Shown piece by piece: positions 51,279 to 59,443 of a stretch of DNA of 64,000 nt. A program made the position numbers and the translations under genes. The notes under the pieces are model-generated. The model was not told the origin of the DNA and ran no database searches. It saw only the letters and a program-made list of their open reading frames with translations. The stretch is from NCBI RefSeq assembly GCF_002812805.1, contig NZ_NMUM01000040.1, forward strand, positions 124,001 to 188,000, in the 5' to 3' direction. How positions within the stretch are numbered: position 1 is the first letter of the stretch; each line of letters starts with the position of its first letter. The DNA is from Microbacterium lacus. Lineage in GTDB: Bacteria; Actinomycetota; Actinomycetes; Actinomycetales; Microbacteriaceae.

Positions 51279-51333
51279 CCCCCGAGGCTACGCTCCGGGC
51301 CCGCAGGGCGGGAGTCCTCGGGGCGGCAGTCCC

Positions 51334-51341
51334 CGGTCCGA
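51334..51341. repeat. Target-site duplication of IS copy 2 (CGGTCCGA; partner 52780-52787)
   Basis: CGGTCCGA directly abuts both ends of the element at 51342-52779. It differs from the duplication at copy 1, so the two insertions are independent events. Confidence 0.95.
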
Positions 51342-52779
51342 GGGTGCGTCTCGTAGCTTGGTGTCAATTCCTGCGGGGTTCTCGTCGTCGTTGACGTAGG
51401 AGGGCCATCGTGGGATGACCAGTTGTTTCCGCCAAGAAGCAAAGAAGAGATCCCACGATGACCCAGAATCAGTCTGCCTTGACGACCCTGATCGCAGAAG
51501 TCCTCGCCGATCCTGACCTCGCCCATTCCGACGTGTTCCGTCGGATGCTGCAGGCGGGGCTGCAGGACCTTGTTGACGCGGAAGCGACCGCGAAGATCGG
51601 CGCGGCCCGTTACGAACGCACGGCGGAGCGCACCACGCGTCGCAACGGTGCTCGCGCGAAGACGCTCGCCACGCCCGCGGGGGAGGTCGACATTCAGATT
51701 CCGAAGCTGCGGGAGGGGTCGTTCTTCCCGAGCCTGCTCAGCCCACGCCGCCGTGTCGACAAGGCGCTCTACGCGGTGATCTGCCAGGCCTGGATCGACG
51801 GAGTCTCCACCCGCAAGGTCGACCAGCTCGTCCGCGCGCTGGGCAACGACACCGGCATCAGCCGGTCCACCGTCTCCCGCATCTGCTCCGAGATCGATGA
51901 GGTGGTGCACGAGTTTCTGCACCGCCGGCTCGATCACACCTGGTTCCCGTACCTGTTCCTGGACGCCACCTACCTCGACGTGCGCCACCGTGGCCGGGTT
52001 CTCTCCCAAGCCCTCATCGTCGCGACCGGGGTCAGCGGCGACGGCCGTCGGGAGATCCTCGGGATGGCTCTCGGCGACGCGGAGACGACGGACTTCTGGA
52101 CCGAGTTCCTCCGCTCCCTCCGCGACCGCGGTCTGAAAGTCTCCACCGACACAGACCCGCTCGGCGTGACCCTCGTCACGTCCGACGCTCACGCCGGCAT
52201 CAAAGCCGCCGTCAAAGCGATCCTCCCCGGATCGGGCTGGCAGAGATGCCGCGTCCACTTCGCTCGTAACGTCACCCAGAAGCTCGGATCGGCACGCTCC
52301 AAGCCCGTCAACGCGCTGATCTCGACGATCTTCGCGCAGACCACCCCCGAGGCCGTGATCGCCCAGTATCACCAGGTCTCCACGTCCCTCCGCGGGTCGT
52401 TCCCGGAGATCGCAGACATGCTCAATGCTGCCGAAGCAGACCTCACCGGATTCGCGCCGCTCCCGCGTGAGCATTGGCAGAAGGTCTGGTCCAACAACCC
52501 GATCGAGCGCCTCAACCGTGAGATCAAACGCCGCGCCGACGTCGTGCAGATCTTCCCCGACCGCGACTCCGTCACCCGCCTCATCGGCGCCGTCCTGCAG
52601 GAGCAGCACGAGGAATGGCAATACGGTGAACGCCGCTACCTCTCCGACATCTCCATGCGCAAACTCGTCCACACACTCCAAGACCACGCCGAGCCTGAGC
52701 GCCCCGACCTGTTCCTCACCGCCTGACCCTCACCCATCAAGGAAGCAGCCGGATTGACACCACAACACGGGACTTGACC
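51342..52779 (+). mobile_element. IS256-family insertion sequence, copy 2 (1438 bp)
   Basis: Same element as at 10716-12153 but in the opposite orientation. The left end begins GGGTGCGTCTCGTAGC and the right end finishes GACTTGACC. It is intergenic, between the PAP2/lipid kinase gene (minus) and the SRPBCC gene (plus). The two copies flank about 39 kb containing the str, kinase and rpo operons. Confidence 0.95.
51458..52726 (+). CDS. IS256-family transposase, copy 2
   Basis: 422 residues, identical to the product at 10769-12037, with all three catalytic acids. Upstream, CATCGTGGGAT (51406-51416) and ATCCCACGATG (51450-51460) are exact inverted repeats; the second includes the ATG and the AAGAAGAG ribosome site lies in the loop close to the stem. 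This matches the known habit of IS elements to mask the transposase start on transcripts that enter from outside. Confidence 0.97.
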   Translation: MTQNQSALTTLIAEVLADPDLAHSDVFRRMLQAGLQDLVDAEATAKIGAARYERTAERTTRRNGARAKTLATPAGEVDIQIPKLREGSFFPSLLSPRRRVDKALYAVICQAWIDGVSTRKVDQLVRALGNDTGISRSTVSRICSEIDEVVHEFLHRRLDHTWFPYLFLDATYLDVRHRGRVLSQALIVATGVSGDGRREILGMALGDAETTDFWTEFLRSLRDRGLKVSTDTDPLGVTLVTSDAHAGIKAAVKAILPGSGWQRCRVHFARNVTQKLGSARSKPVNALISTIFAQTTPEAVIAQYHQVSTSLRGSFPEIADMLNAAEADLTGFAPLPREHWQKVWSNNPIERLNREIKRRADVVQIFPDRDSVTRLIGAVLQEQHEEWQYGERRYLSDISMRKLVHTLQDHAEPERPDLFLTA

Positions 52780-52940
52780 CGGTCCGACGTAAATCTGACA
52801 GGAATATCGGACCGCGAGGGGCCTGGAATCGCCTCACCAGTCACATCAGACCGCACCGTTCCTTTCAGATTCACGCAAATACGGCCGAGGCCGCCCCGAC
52901 AGCACCGCCTAGCCACCAGCCCCGGTGCGACACTGGGGAG

Positions 52941-53468
52941 ATGCGCATCCTGCTCAAGCTCGTGATCGACTGCGACGCGGATGCCGCGTGGCGGGCCCTG
53001 CACTCCCCCCGAGCCGTGGCCGAGCTATACGGATCGCTCGTCCGCCTCGAATCCGCCGAGCCGGGCGGCCTGCCGACGCGGTGGGAGCCGGGAACGGATG
53101 CCGTCGTCGACATGTCGATCGGCGGCATCGTGCCGATGGGCCGGCAGCTCATCCACGCGAGTGACAGGATCGCGGAGGACTCGCGGGGGCCGGTGCGCAT
53201 CTTCCGGGACAGCGGCATCCCCCTCACCGGACCGCTCGCCTCGCTGGATGTCTGGGACCACCAGCTCGCCGTCTCACCCGCACCCGGCGACCCCGCGCGA
53301 ACTCTGTGGCGCGAGCGCCTCACCATCGGCGGCCGCACCGCTCCCCTGCTCTGGCCCGGACTCTGGGCGGCGTGGCAATGGCGGGCCCTGCGCATCCGGG
53401 CCCTCGCCCCGACGTGGGTGCATGATCTCGACACGACGGACGCGGCTGGGGTCGCACCCGCCGGCTGA
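52941..53468 (+). CDS. SRPBCC-fold protein of unknown ligand
   Basis: A 175-residue protein of the START/polyketide-cyclase-like (SRPBCC) superfamily by pattern: the N-terminal strand and helix ILLKLVIDCDADAAWRALHS, the middle LYGSLVRLES and the C-terminal helix WAAWQWRALRIRALAPTW. It probably binds a hydrophobic small molecule. No catalytic residue can be named. It converges on the Lrp gene with a 12-bp gap. Confidence 0.75.
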   Translation: MRILLKLVIDCDADAAWRALHSPRAVAELYGSLVRLESAEPGGLPTRWEPGTDAVVDMSIGGIVPMGRQLIHASDRIAEDSRGPVRIFRDSGIPLTGPLASLDVWDHQLAVSPAPGDPARTLWRERLTIGGRTAPLLWPGLWAAWQWRALRIRALAPTWVHDLDTTDAAGVAPAG

Positions 53469-53480
53469 GACCCGCCAGAC

Positions 53481-53963
53481 CTACCCGGGCAGGATCGGCC
53501 GGTTCTCGTAGAACGTCTGCAGAACGACCGTCGTGCGCGTACTCACGGACGCGACGCCCCGGATGCGCCGGATCAGCGTCTCGAGTGCGCGCGGTGACGC
53601 GACCCGAACGAAGAGCATGTACGCCGCGTTGCCCGCTATGGAGTGACACGACTCGATCTCGGTGATGTGTTCGAGCAGCTCGGGGGCATCGTCGGGCTGC
53701 GCGGGATCGAGCGGGGTGATCTCGATGAACGCGGCCAGGGGCTTGCCGACGGCCTCGACGTCCACGATGGCGCGATACCCGGCGATGACACCCCGGGTCT
53801 CGAGTCGCCGCATCCGCGCCTGCACGGCCGAAACCGACAGTCCGACGGCAACCGAGAGCTGCGCGAGGGTGGCGCGGGCGTCTCGCGAGATCTCGCGCAC
53901 GATCGACAGATCGACCGGGTCGTCCAGCGCCGTTGGGTGACGCGGCGCATCCTGATCTTCCAT
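53481..53963 (-). CDS. Lrp/AsnC-family transcriptional regulator
   Basis: A 160-residue regulator. The helix-turn-helix is TLAQLSVAVGLSVSAVQARM followed by RRLETRGVIAGYRAIVD; the C-terminal RAM/effector domain holds HSIAGNAAYMLFVRVASP. The family senses amino acids. It is divergent from the DUF6421 gene and shares a control region with two palindromes, so DUF6421 is its likely target. Confidence 0.93.
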   Translation of the reverse strand: MEDQDAPRHPTALDDPVDLSIVREISRDARATLAQLSVAVGLSVSAVQARMRRLETRGVIAGYRAIVDVEAVGKPLAAFIEITPLDPAQPDDAPELLEHITEIESCHSIAGNAAYMLFVRVASPRALETLIRRIRGVASVSTRTTVVLQTFYENRPILPG

Positions 53964-54076
53964 GCGGCGAGCATATCAACCGGACATTTTCCTGTCGGCA
54001 AGCAGTGTGGCCACACGAGTTCCTACAATTCTCGAGATGATGCCCGCGCGGGGCGCAGCACGGAACGGAGACGGAC
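53964..54076. promoter_or_regulatory. Shared control region of the Lrp and DUF6421 genes
   Basis: Two palindromes lie in 113 bp: GACA-TTTTCC-TGTC (53983-53996) and the perfect 12-mer GTGTGGCCACAC (54006-54017). A -10-like TACAAT (54025-54030) follows the second one for the plus-strand gene, and a minus-strand TTGCCG lies next to it. The arrangement suits repression or activation by the adjacent Lrp protein. Confidence 0.55.
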
Positions 54077-55468
54077 ATGACGATCGACACAACCCTGGAC
54101 AGCGACACCGCTGCGGGCCCTGTGGGCGACGTCGAGACGAGCCTCGCCTGGATCTCGCTGCGCCACGCCGCGGTCGACCTGCAGACGCTGCAGGCGCACG
54201 ATGGCTCGATCCCCGATCACACGCAGCACGCCGGGGCTGCCGGGCTTGTCGACGCGATCGTGCACGGCATCCGTGAGCTCGCCCCGCTCTTCCCCCACGA
54301 TGCGGAGTACCTCGAGGCGTCCGTCGGCGACTTCGAGCGCTGGGTGCGCGGCGACTTCGGAGTGCCGGACTTCCTCGACTCGCTTTTTGCCTTCCAGCCC
54401 CAACAGCACCGCGTCAACGGGTTGCGACACCTCGTCATCTTTCCGATGTACACGCAGAACGGATCGAGCAACCGGTACGTCGAGGCGCTGATCGTCGAGA
54501 CCATCTGGCCCGAGTTCATCGCCCTCCTCGAGGCCGGCGACTACACGAACCGGCTGTTCGTCTCGCTGCGCCTGATCGATTTCACACCCGGATATCACAC
54601 GAACTCGGCGGTGCTTTTTCCCGAGACGGTCGCGGTGCGCGAGATCCCGACCTTTACGTGGGGTGCGATCTTCCAGGACCGCGAGGCAGCCCGCTATCGC
54701 CGCGTCGTCCGCGCCGCGGCGGAGATCACGCGCCTCGAACTGCCCGCCGAAGCGGCCCGCCTGCTCGACGACCAGGCCCTCGCCGAGCGGACCTTTGTGA
54801 TGTGGGACCTGATCCACGACCGCACCCACATGCGCGGCGACCTGCCGTTCGACCCGTTCATGATCAAGCAACGGATGCCGTATTTCCTCTACTCGCTCGA
54901 AGAGTTGCGGTGCGACCTGACCGCGTTCCGGGAATGCGTCGCGATCGAGAAGCGCCTGACCGAGGCGGGCTCGAACGACGCCGAGACGCTCGATCACGCG
55001 CGTCTCGTGCAGTACGCGGTGATCTTCGACCGCATCTTCCGCTTCGCGATCACGGGGTCGCGGGTGCGCAACTACGACGGGCTCGGCGGCCAGCTGCTGT
55101 TCGCCTGGCTGCACCAGCGCGGGGTGCTGCACTGGACCGACACCTCGCTGAGCTTCGATTGGGACGGCGTTCCCGCGGCCGTTGTTGCCCTCGGAGACGC
55201 GATCGACGAGCTCTACTGGCGCTCGATCGATCGCCCGAAGACCGCCCACTGGCTGGCGGCATACGAGCTGATCCGCGGCGTGCTGGAACCCCACCCGGGC
55301 TCGACCTGGGCCGCGGGGCTGCCGCGCGACATCCTGATCGGTCCGCCGAAGGGCTTCACGGATGCGGTCATGGACGACGAGTTCCCCCTGTCGATGTTCT
55401 ACGAAGCCCTCGACCGCAAGATGGCACCGGTCATCGCGTCCACGACCGGCATCCGCGGCGATGCCTGA
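54077..55468 (+). CDS. DUF6421 family protein
   Basis: A 463-residue protein of an uncharacterised actinobacterial family that I know only as DUF6421. Striking conserved-looking segments are FVMWDLIHDRTHMRGDLPFD, which could bind metal through its two His and Asp residues, and WTDTSLSFDWDGVP. The ATG has a GGAGACGGAC ribosome site. No signal peptide or membrane helix. The function is unknown; control by an Lrp regulator hints at amino-acid or nitrogen metabolism, and threonine aldolase follows 41 bp later. Confidence 0.85.
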   Translation: MTIDTTLDSDTAAGPVGDVETSLAWISLRHAAVDLQTLQAHDGSIPDHTQHAGAAGLVDAIVHGIRELAPLFPHDAEYLEASVGDFERWVRGDFGVPDFLDSLFAFQPQQHRVNGLRHLVIFPMYTQNGSSNRYVEALIVETIWPEFIALLEAGDYTNRLFVSLRLIDFTPGYHTNSAVLFPETVAVREIPTFTWGAIFQDREAARYRRVVRAAAEITRLELPAEAARLLDDQALAERTFVMWDLIHDRTHMRGDLPFDPFMIKQRMPYFLYSLEELRCDLTAFRECVAIEKRLTEAGSNDAETLDHARLVQYAVIFDRIFRFAITGSRVRNYDGLGGQLLFAWLHQRGVLHWTDTSLSFDWDGVPAAVVALGDAIDELYWRSIDRPKTAHWLAAYELIRGVLEPHPGSTWAAGLPRDILIGPPKGFTDAVMDDEFPLSMFYEALDRKMAPVIASTTGIRGDA

Positions 55469-55509
55469 GCGCGGCCTGGCGCCAGCATCCCCCGATCTAG
55501 GCTGAGAGC

Positions 55510-56583
55510 GTGACCCGACTCCACGACGCCGCCGTGCGCGGCTTCGCCTCTGACAACTACTCCGGCATCCACCCCGAAGTGCTCGCGGCGATCGCGACCG
55601 CGAACGAGGGCCACGAGGTCGCGTACGGCGAGGATGCGTACACCGCACGCCTGAACGAGGTCATGGTCGACCAGTTCGGCGCGGGCGCCGAGGCGTTCCC
55701 CGTCTTCAACGGCACGGGAGCGAACGTCGTCGGGCTGCAGTCGATGCTGCCGCGGTGGGGCGCGGTTGTTGCAGCCGCGAGCGCACACATCAACGTCGAC
55801 GAGGGTGGGGCGCCCGAGCGGGTCGCCGGAATCAAGCTGCTGACCGTGCCGACCGAGGACGGAAAGCTCACGCCCGAACTCGTGGATCGCGAGGCGTGGG
55901 GCTGGGGCGACGAGCACCGCGCCCAGCCGCTCGTCGTCTCGATCACGCAGTCGACCGAGCTCGGCACCGTGTACACACCGGATGAGGTCCGCGCGCTCGC
56001 CGACCACGCGCATTCGCTCGGCATGCGTCTGCACATGGACGGCGCCCGCCTGTCGAATGCCGCCGCGTCACTCGATCTGCCGCTTCGCGCTTTCACGCGC
56101 GACGCGGGCGTCGACGTGCTGAGCCTCGGCGGCACGAAGAACGGGGCGATGCTCGCGGAGGCGATCGTCGTGCTCGATCCCGAGGCATCCGAGGGTCTGA
56201 AATTCTTGCGCAAGCTCAACATGCAGCTCGCGTCGAAGATGCGGTTCGTGTCGGCGCAGCTGATCGCCCTGTACGAGGGCGATCTGTGGCTGCGGAACGC
56301 CGCGCACGCGAACGCGATGGCAACGCGACTGCGCGCGGGCATCGAGGCGGGGATCGCGGATGGCTCGATCCGGGGTGTCGCGTTCAGCCAACCGACGCAG
56401 GCGAACGGCATCTTCGCGACGCTGCCCGCCGGGGTCGCCGACCAGCTACGTGAGCGGGTGCGCTTCTACGATTGGGACGCTTCGCTCAGCGAGGTGCGCT
56501 GGGTGTGCTCTTTCGACACGCACGAGGACGACATCGACGCGTTCGTTGCCGACATCGCGCGGGTCACGAGCGCGGTCAACTAG
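55510..56583 (+). CDS. ltaE: Threonine aldolase (PLP-dependent, low-specificity type)
   Basis: A 357-residue fold-type I enzyme splitting threonine or allo-threonine into glycine and acetaldehyde. The PLP lysine lies in LSLGGTKNGAML, the substrate loop in HMDGARLSNAAAS, and the N-terminal GFASDNYSGIHPEVL is typical. Start GTG at 55510. The 3' end from 56342 on is repeated in degraded form at 57154-57272, on the far side of the toxin-antitoxin pair. Confidence 0.94.
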   Translation: MTRLHDAAVRGFASDNYSGIHPEVLAAIATANEGHEVAYGEDAYTARLNEVMVDQFGAGAEAFPVFNGTGANVVGLQSMLPRWGAVVAAASAHINVDEGGAPERVAGIKLLTVPTEDGKLTPELVDREAWGWGDEHRAQPLVVSITQSTELGTVYTPDEVRALADHAHSLGMRLHMDGARLSNAAASLDLPLRAFTRDAGVDVLSLGGTKNGAMLAEAIVVLDPEASEGLKFLRKLNMQLASKMRFVSAQLIALYEGDLWLRNAAHANAMATRLRAGIEAGIADGSIRGVAFSQPTQANGIFATLPAGVADQLRERVRFYDWDASLSEVRWVCSFDTHEDDIDAFVADIARVTSAVN

Positions 56584-56592
56584 CCGAACCAC

Positions 56593-56613
56593 TGTGTACA
56601 CAAGTGCTATAGT
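56593..56613 (+). promoter_or_regulatory. Palindromic operator and -10 box of the toxin-antitoxin operon
   Basis: TGTGTACACA (56593-56602) is a perfect 10-bp palindrome. TATAGT (56608-56613) follows and ends exactly seven bases before the ATG at 56621, so transcription should start at or one base before the start codon (leaderless). The palindrome falls in the -10/-35 spacer, where an autoregulating antitoxin would bind. Confidence 0.65.
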
Positions 56614-56620
56614 TACCACT

Positions 56621-56884
56621 ATGGACACACTTTCGGACGAAATGTCGACGCGCGACCTGCGCGCGCAACTTTCCGACGTGCTGGGGCGCGCCATGTACGC
56701 AGGCGAACGAATCGGCATCACACGCAACGGCAAGCTCGCCGCGGTCGTTGTTAGCGCCGCCGATCTGGAGGCGCTCGAGGAGTTCGAGATGGCTCAAGAC
56801 GTCGCCGCCTACCAGGCTGCGAAGTCCGCCGACGACGGCGAACGCGTCACGCTGAGTGAATTGCGGAACGAACTGTCGTCGTGA
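56621..56884 (+). CDS. Phd/YefM- or RelB-type antitoxin
   Basis: An 87-residue antitoxin. The N-terminal MSTRDLRAQLSDVLGRA and IGITRNGKLAAVVVSAADL are typical of the Phd/YefM DNA-binding fold; the acidic, flexible C-terminus (SADDGERVTLSELRNELSS) would wrap the toxin. An earlier in-frame sequence is only threonine aldolase DNA read in another frame. Four-base GTGA overlap with the toxin gene. Confidence 0.92.
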   Translation: MDTLSDEMSTRDLRAQLSDVLGRAMYAGERIGITRNGKLAAVVVSAADLEALEEFEMAQDVAAYQAAKSADDGERVTLSELRNELSS

Positions 56885-57141
56885 GATATGCGGTCGACCT
56901 CAGTTCTGCGGCCGCCCGCGAGATCAGAAAACTCCCGAAACCGGCGCGCGATCGTGTTCTTGACGCGATAGAAGACTTGGCGGACGACCCGCGACCGCGC
57001 GGAAGCAAGAAGCTCGTCGGAGAGCAAACGGCCTGGCGCATCAGGGTCGGCGACTATCGCGTGATTTACGACGTCATCGACGAACAACTCACAGTCACCG
57101 TCGTTCGAGCCGCTCACCGACGCGAGGTCTACAAGGGCTGA
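56881..57141 (+). CDS. RelE/ParE-family toxin
   Basis: An 86-residue basic protein with GTG start. The pattern RYAVDLSSAAAREIRKLPK, then RGSKKLVGEQTAWRIRVGDY and RVIYDVIDEQLTVTVVRAAH with C-terminal RREVYKG is that of RelE-type mRNA interferases, with basic residues and a C-terminal Tyr at the expected places. Expected to cleave mRNA at the ribosome unless bound by the upstream antitoxin. Confidence 0.93.
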   Translation: MRYAVDLSSAAAREIRKLPKPARDRVLDAIEDLADDPRPRGSKKLVGEQTAWRIRVGDYRVIYDVIDEQLTVTVVRAAHRREVYKG

Positions 57142-57153
57142 CCCAGGGTCGCT

Positions 57154-57272
57154 TCGAGGCGGGGATCGCGGATGGCTCGATTCGGGGCGTCGCGTCCAGA
57201 CGGCCGACGCAGGCGTACGCCATCTTCGCGACACTGCCCGCGGGGGTCGCGCGGGTCACGAGCGCGGTCTAG
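57154..57272 (+). pseudogene. Decayed partial copy of the threonine aldolase 3' end
   Basis: From TCGAGGCGGGGATCGCGGAT on, about 98 bp match ltaE 56342-56439 at roughly 90 percent by eye; then a gap joins directly to CGCGGGTCACGAGCGCGGT, which corresponds to the ltaE end near 56556-56578. About 120 bp are missing between. It lies right after the toxin gene in the same orientation and cannot be functional. Confidence 0.85.
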
Positions 57273-57727
57273 CCCGCCGCTCGCGAGGCTCGAGCATCGC
57301 GCACGGCGACGGCGACGCCGACCAGCGCTGCCGCACCGACCGTCGACGCGAATCCGAGCGGGATCAACCCCGTCAACCCGTCGGTATACCCGGACGAGAT
57401 GTTCCCCCAGACGATGACGACCCACGGGACCACAGCGCCCGCCGCGCCGCCGACGACCGCTCCGGAAACAGTGATGGCAGCTGACACAACCCGTCCGCCC
57501 CGGACCCTGTCGATGATCACGAGCGCGACGAGCGCTCTTATCGATGCCCCAAGACCGCTGATTCCACCCAAGTACCCGCCTCCCATCGTGAGGCCCAGCA
57601 AACCTCGAGCCCCGGGAGACGACCATTCATTCGCGGCGAGATACGAAACAATCGCCAATAACGTGCCCAGGATCAGGCACGACACGACACGACGACGAGG
57701 AAAAACGTCAAACCGTAGCGCCGCCAT
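57269..57727 (-). CDS. Membrane protein of unknown function
   Basis: A 152-residue protein with about four membrane helices (VVSCLILGTLLAIVSYLAAN, ALVALVIIDRV, VVGGAAGAVVPWVVIVW, VGAAALVGVAVAV) and many Gly. No family recognised. Its stop lies in the threonine aldolase remnant. The gene is somewhat less GC-biased than its neighbours, so it may be part of the same acquired patch as the toxin-antitoxin pair (inference). Confidence 0.65.
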   Translation of the reverse strand: MAALRFDVFPRRRVVSCLILGTLLAIVSYLAANEWSSPGARGLLGLTMGGGYLGGISGLGASIRALVALVIIDRVRGGRVVSAAITVSGAVVGGAAGAVVPWVVIVWGNISSGYTDGLTGLIPLGFASTVGAAALVGVAVAVRDARASRAAG

Positions 57728-57802
57728 GCCAGTCGCTCGGAGCCCATGCTTGAAGCTACGGCGCGCGGCTCGGTTGGCGGCGTGGGTGCTTCGGCGAGTC
57801 CG

Positions 57803-59149
57803 CTACGCCCGCGCCACGGATGCGTGCTCGTCGTCCCCCTCGACTTCGAGATCGCGCTCTGCCGCGTCGTTCTCGTCAGCATCTGTGTCGTTCTCGTCAG
57901 TACCCGCTTCGCCGGCCGAGGCATCCTTGTCCTCATCCTCGTCGTCCAGCGGCACCTCGCCGCGGATGAGCTCCTTGACGCCAGCCATGAAGCTCGACAT
58001 CTCGTGCTGCTGCCAGCGGAGCTGGCGCGTACGGTCCTCGGCGTCGCGCATGACCCCGGTCGAGTGGGTCGTGACCAGATCGATGATGCGCTGCGCCTTG
58101 TCGCGCGCCCGATCGAGCTGTTCGTTCGCGCGCACATTGGCGTCGGCCTCGATCTGCGCGGCCTGGGCGCGCGCGAGGCGCTCGTAGTCCTCCGCCTTGG
58201 CCGAGATGCGCTTCGCGTGCTCCAGCGATGCGGCGACCTGCTCGTTCGCGTCCTGCGTGATGCGCTCGGCATGGGCGACAGCCTGGTTGTGCAGTACGAG
58301 GAACTCCTGCTGCGCGTCATCCTGGCGCCGCGTCAGCGATTCCTCGAACTCGAGCACGCGTGCCCGCATCTCGCGGACGGCGGCCTCGGCATCCGCGCGG
58401 TCCTGAGCCGTCTCGCGCGAGACGAGCGCCCGCAACGCGGCGGCACCCTTCTCCGCCTCGGTGCGGATCGCGGCGGCCTCCTGCTCGGCCTGCGAAACCT
58501 TCTCGGCGGCGTGTGCACGCTCGCGCTCGAGCATCGCCTCGTGCGCGGTCAGCTCGGTCTCGATGCGCAGGCGCGCCTGCTGGGCGTCGCTCTCCGCCTG
58601 CGAACGGATCGCCTCGGCATCCGCCTCCGCTTCACGCCTGCGCGTCCGAATCTCTTCGCGCGCCGACTCGAGCAGGCGCTCGGTCTGCACGGTCGCGTTC
58701 TTGATGAGCACGCTCGCCTGCCCCTCGGCGACGCGCAGGATCTCTTCGAACTGCTGACGACCCTCGGATGCTTCGGATGTCGCACCGACGAGCTCTTCGG
58801 TCAGCGCCTGCACCTGCTGCTCGACATCCGCGGCCCTCGTCTGTGCCTCGCGCAGGTCGGCCTCAAGCTTCTCGATCGACTGCCGGGCCTGCGTCAGCTC
58901 ACGGCTGCGGGTCGTCGCGGCCTTCTCTCCGCGCCGGATGCGCGCCTCGAGCGCCGAGACGCGATCACCGCGTTCCTGCAGACGGGACGACAGGGTCGCC
59001 ACCGCCGCATCGACCTCGTGCTTCTCGTAACCCCGGAAAGCCGTCGTGAACGAGAGGGAATCGCCCGCGTCGCCCGCTCCGCCGATCAGCTCGTCAAAGG
59101 CCGACGCCGCCGCATCCGGCTGCTCGTTGCCCGTGTTCTGCGTGGTCAT
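57803..59149 (-). CDS. DivIVA-domain coiled-coil protein with acidic tail
   Basis: A 448-residue protein. The N-terminal SLSFTTAFRGYEKHEVDAAV resembles the membrane-binding DivIVA domain. Residues 60-385 are nearly continuous coiled coil rich in Ala, Glu, Arg and Gln, and the last 50 residues are highly acidic (VPLDDEDEDKDASAGEAG and onward). Such proteins act as scaffolds at poles or septa in actinobacteria. It is much larger than the primary DivIVA/Wag31 and more like an accessory polar scaffold. Single gene with a 294-bp upstream gap. Confidence 0.85.
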   Translation of the reverse strand: MTTQNTGNEQPDAAASAFDELIGGAGDAGDSLSFTTAFRGYEKHEVDAAVATLSSRLQERGDRVSALEARIRRGEKAATTRSRELTQARQSIEKLEADLREAQTRAADVEQQVQALTEELVGATSEASEGRQQFEEILRVAEGQASVLIKNATVQTERLLESAREEIRTRRREAEADAEAIRSQAESDAQQARLRIETELTAHEAMLERERAHAAEKVSQAEQEAAAIRTEAEKGAAALRALVSRETAQDRADAEAAVREMRARVLEFEESLTRRQDDAQQEFLVLHNQAVAHAERITQDANEQVAASLEHAKRISAKAEDYERLARAQAAQIEADANVRANEQLDRARDKAQRIIDLVTTHSTGVMRDAEDRTRQLRWQQHEMSSFMAGVKELIRGEVPLDDEDEDKDASAGEAGTDENDTDADENDAAERDLEVEGDDEHASVARA

Positions 59150-59443
59150 GTCGCGTCCCCGTCTCTCTGCTCCGCGACGGTCTGTTCTCCAGACAATCCG
59201 GAGGCACCGTCGCCGATCTTCCCGCCACGCACGCGCGTTCCCGTCCGCGCGAGGACGCGGCCCACGCCGCGCCGCGCCGGGTTGTGCGGGAGAGGTGCGG
59301 GGTACGTCGTCGCCCGCGGACGGATGACGACGATCGGGTGTTGCGTAGCGGGTGCCGCCCGATCACGACGAACAATACCGCTACGAGCTATCGCGCAGGC
59401 GACGTCATTCACAGCCTTGTTCTGAGGCCGCCCCTGCCGCGTG
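59150..59443. other. Intergenic region upstream of the DivIVA-like gene
   Basis: No gene seen in 294 bp. It must hold the promoter of the DivIVA-like gene (minus) and the 3' end of the AlbA_2 gene transcript. A -10-like TATTGT on the minus strand near 59370 lacks a good -35. Nothing else stands out. Confidence 0.4.
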
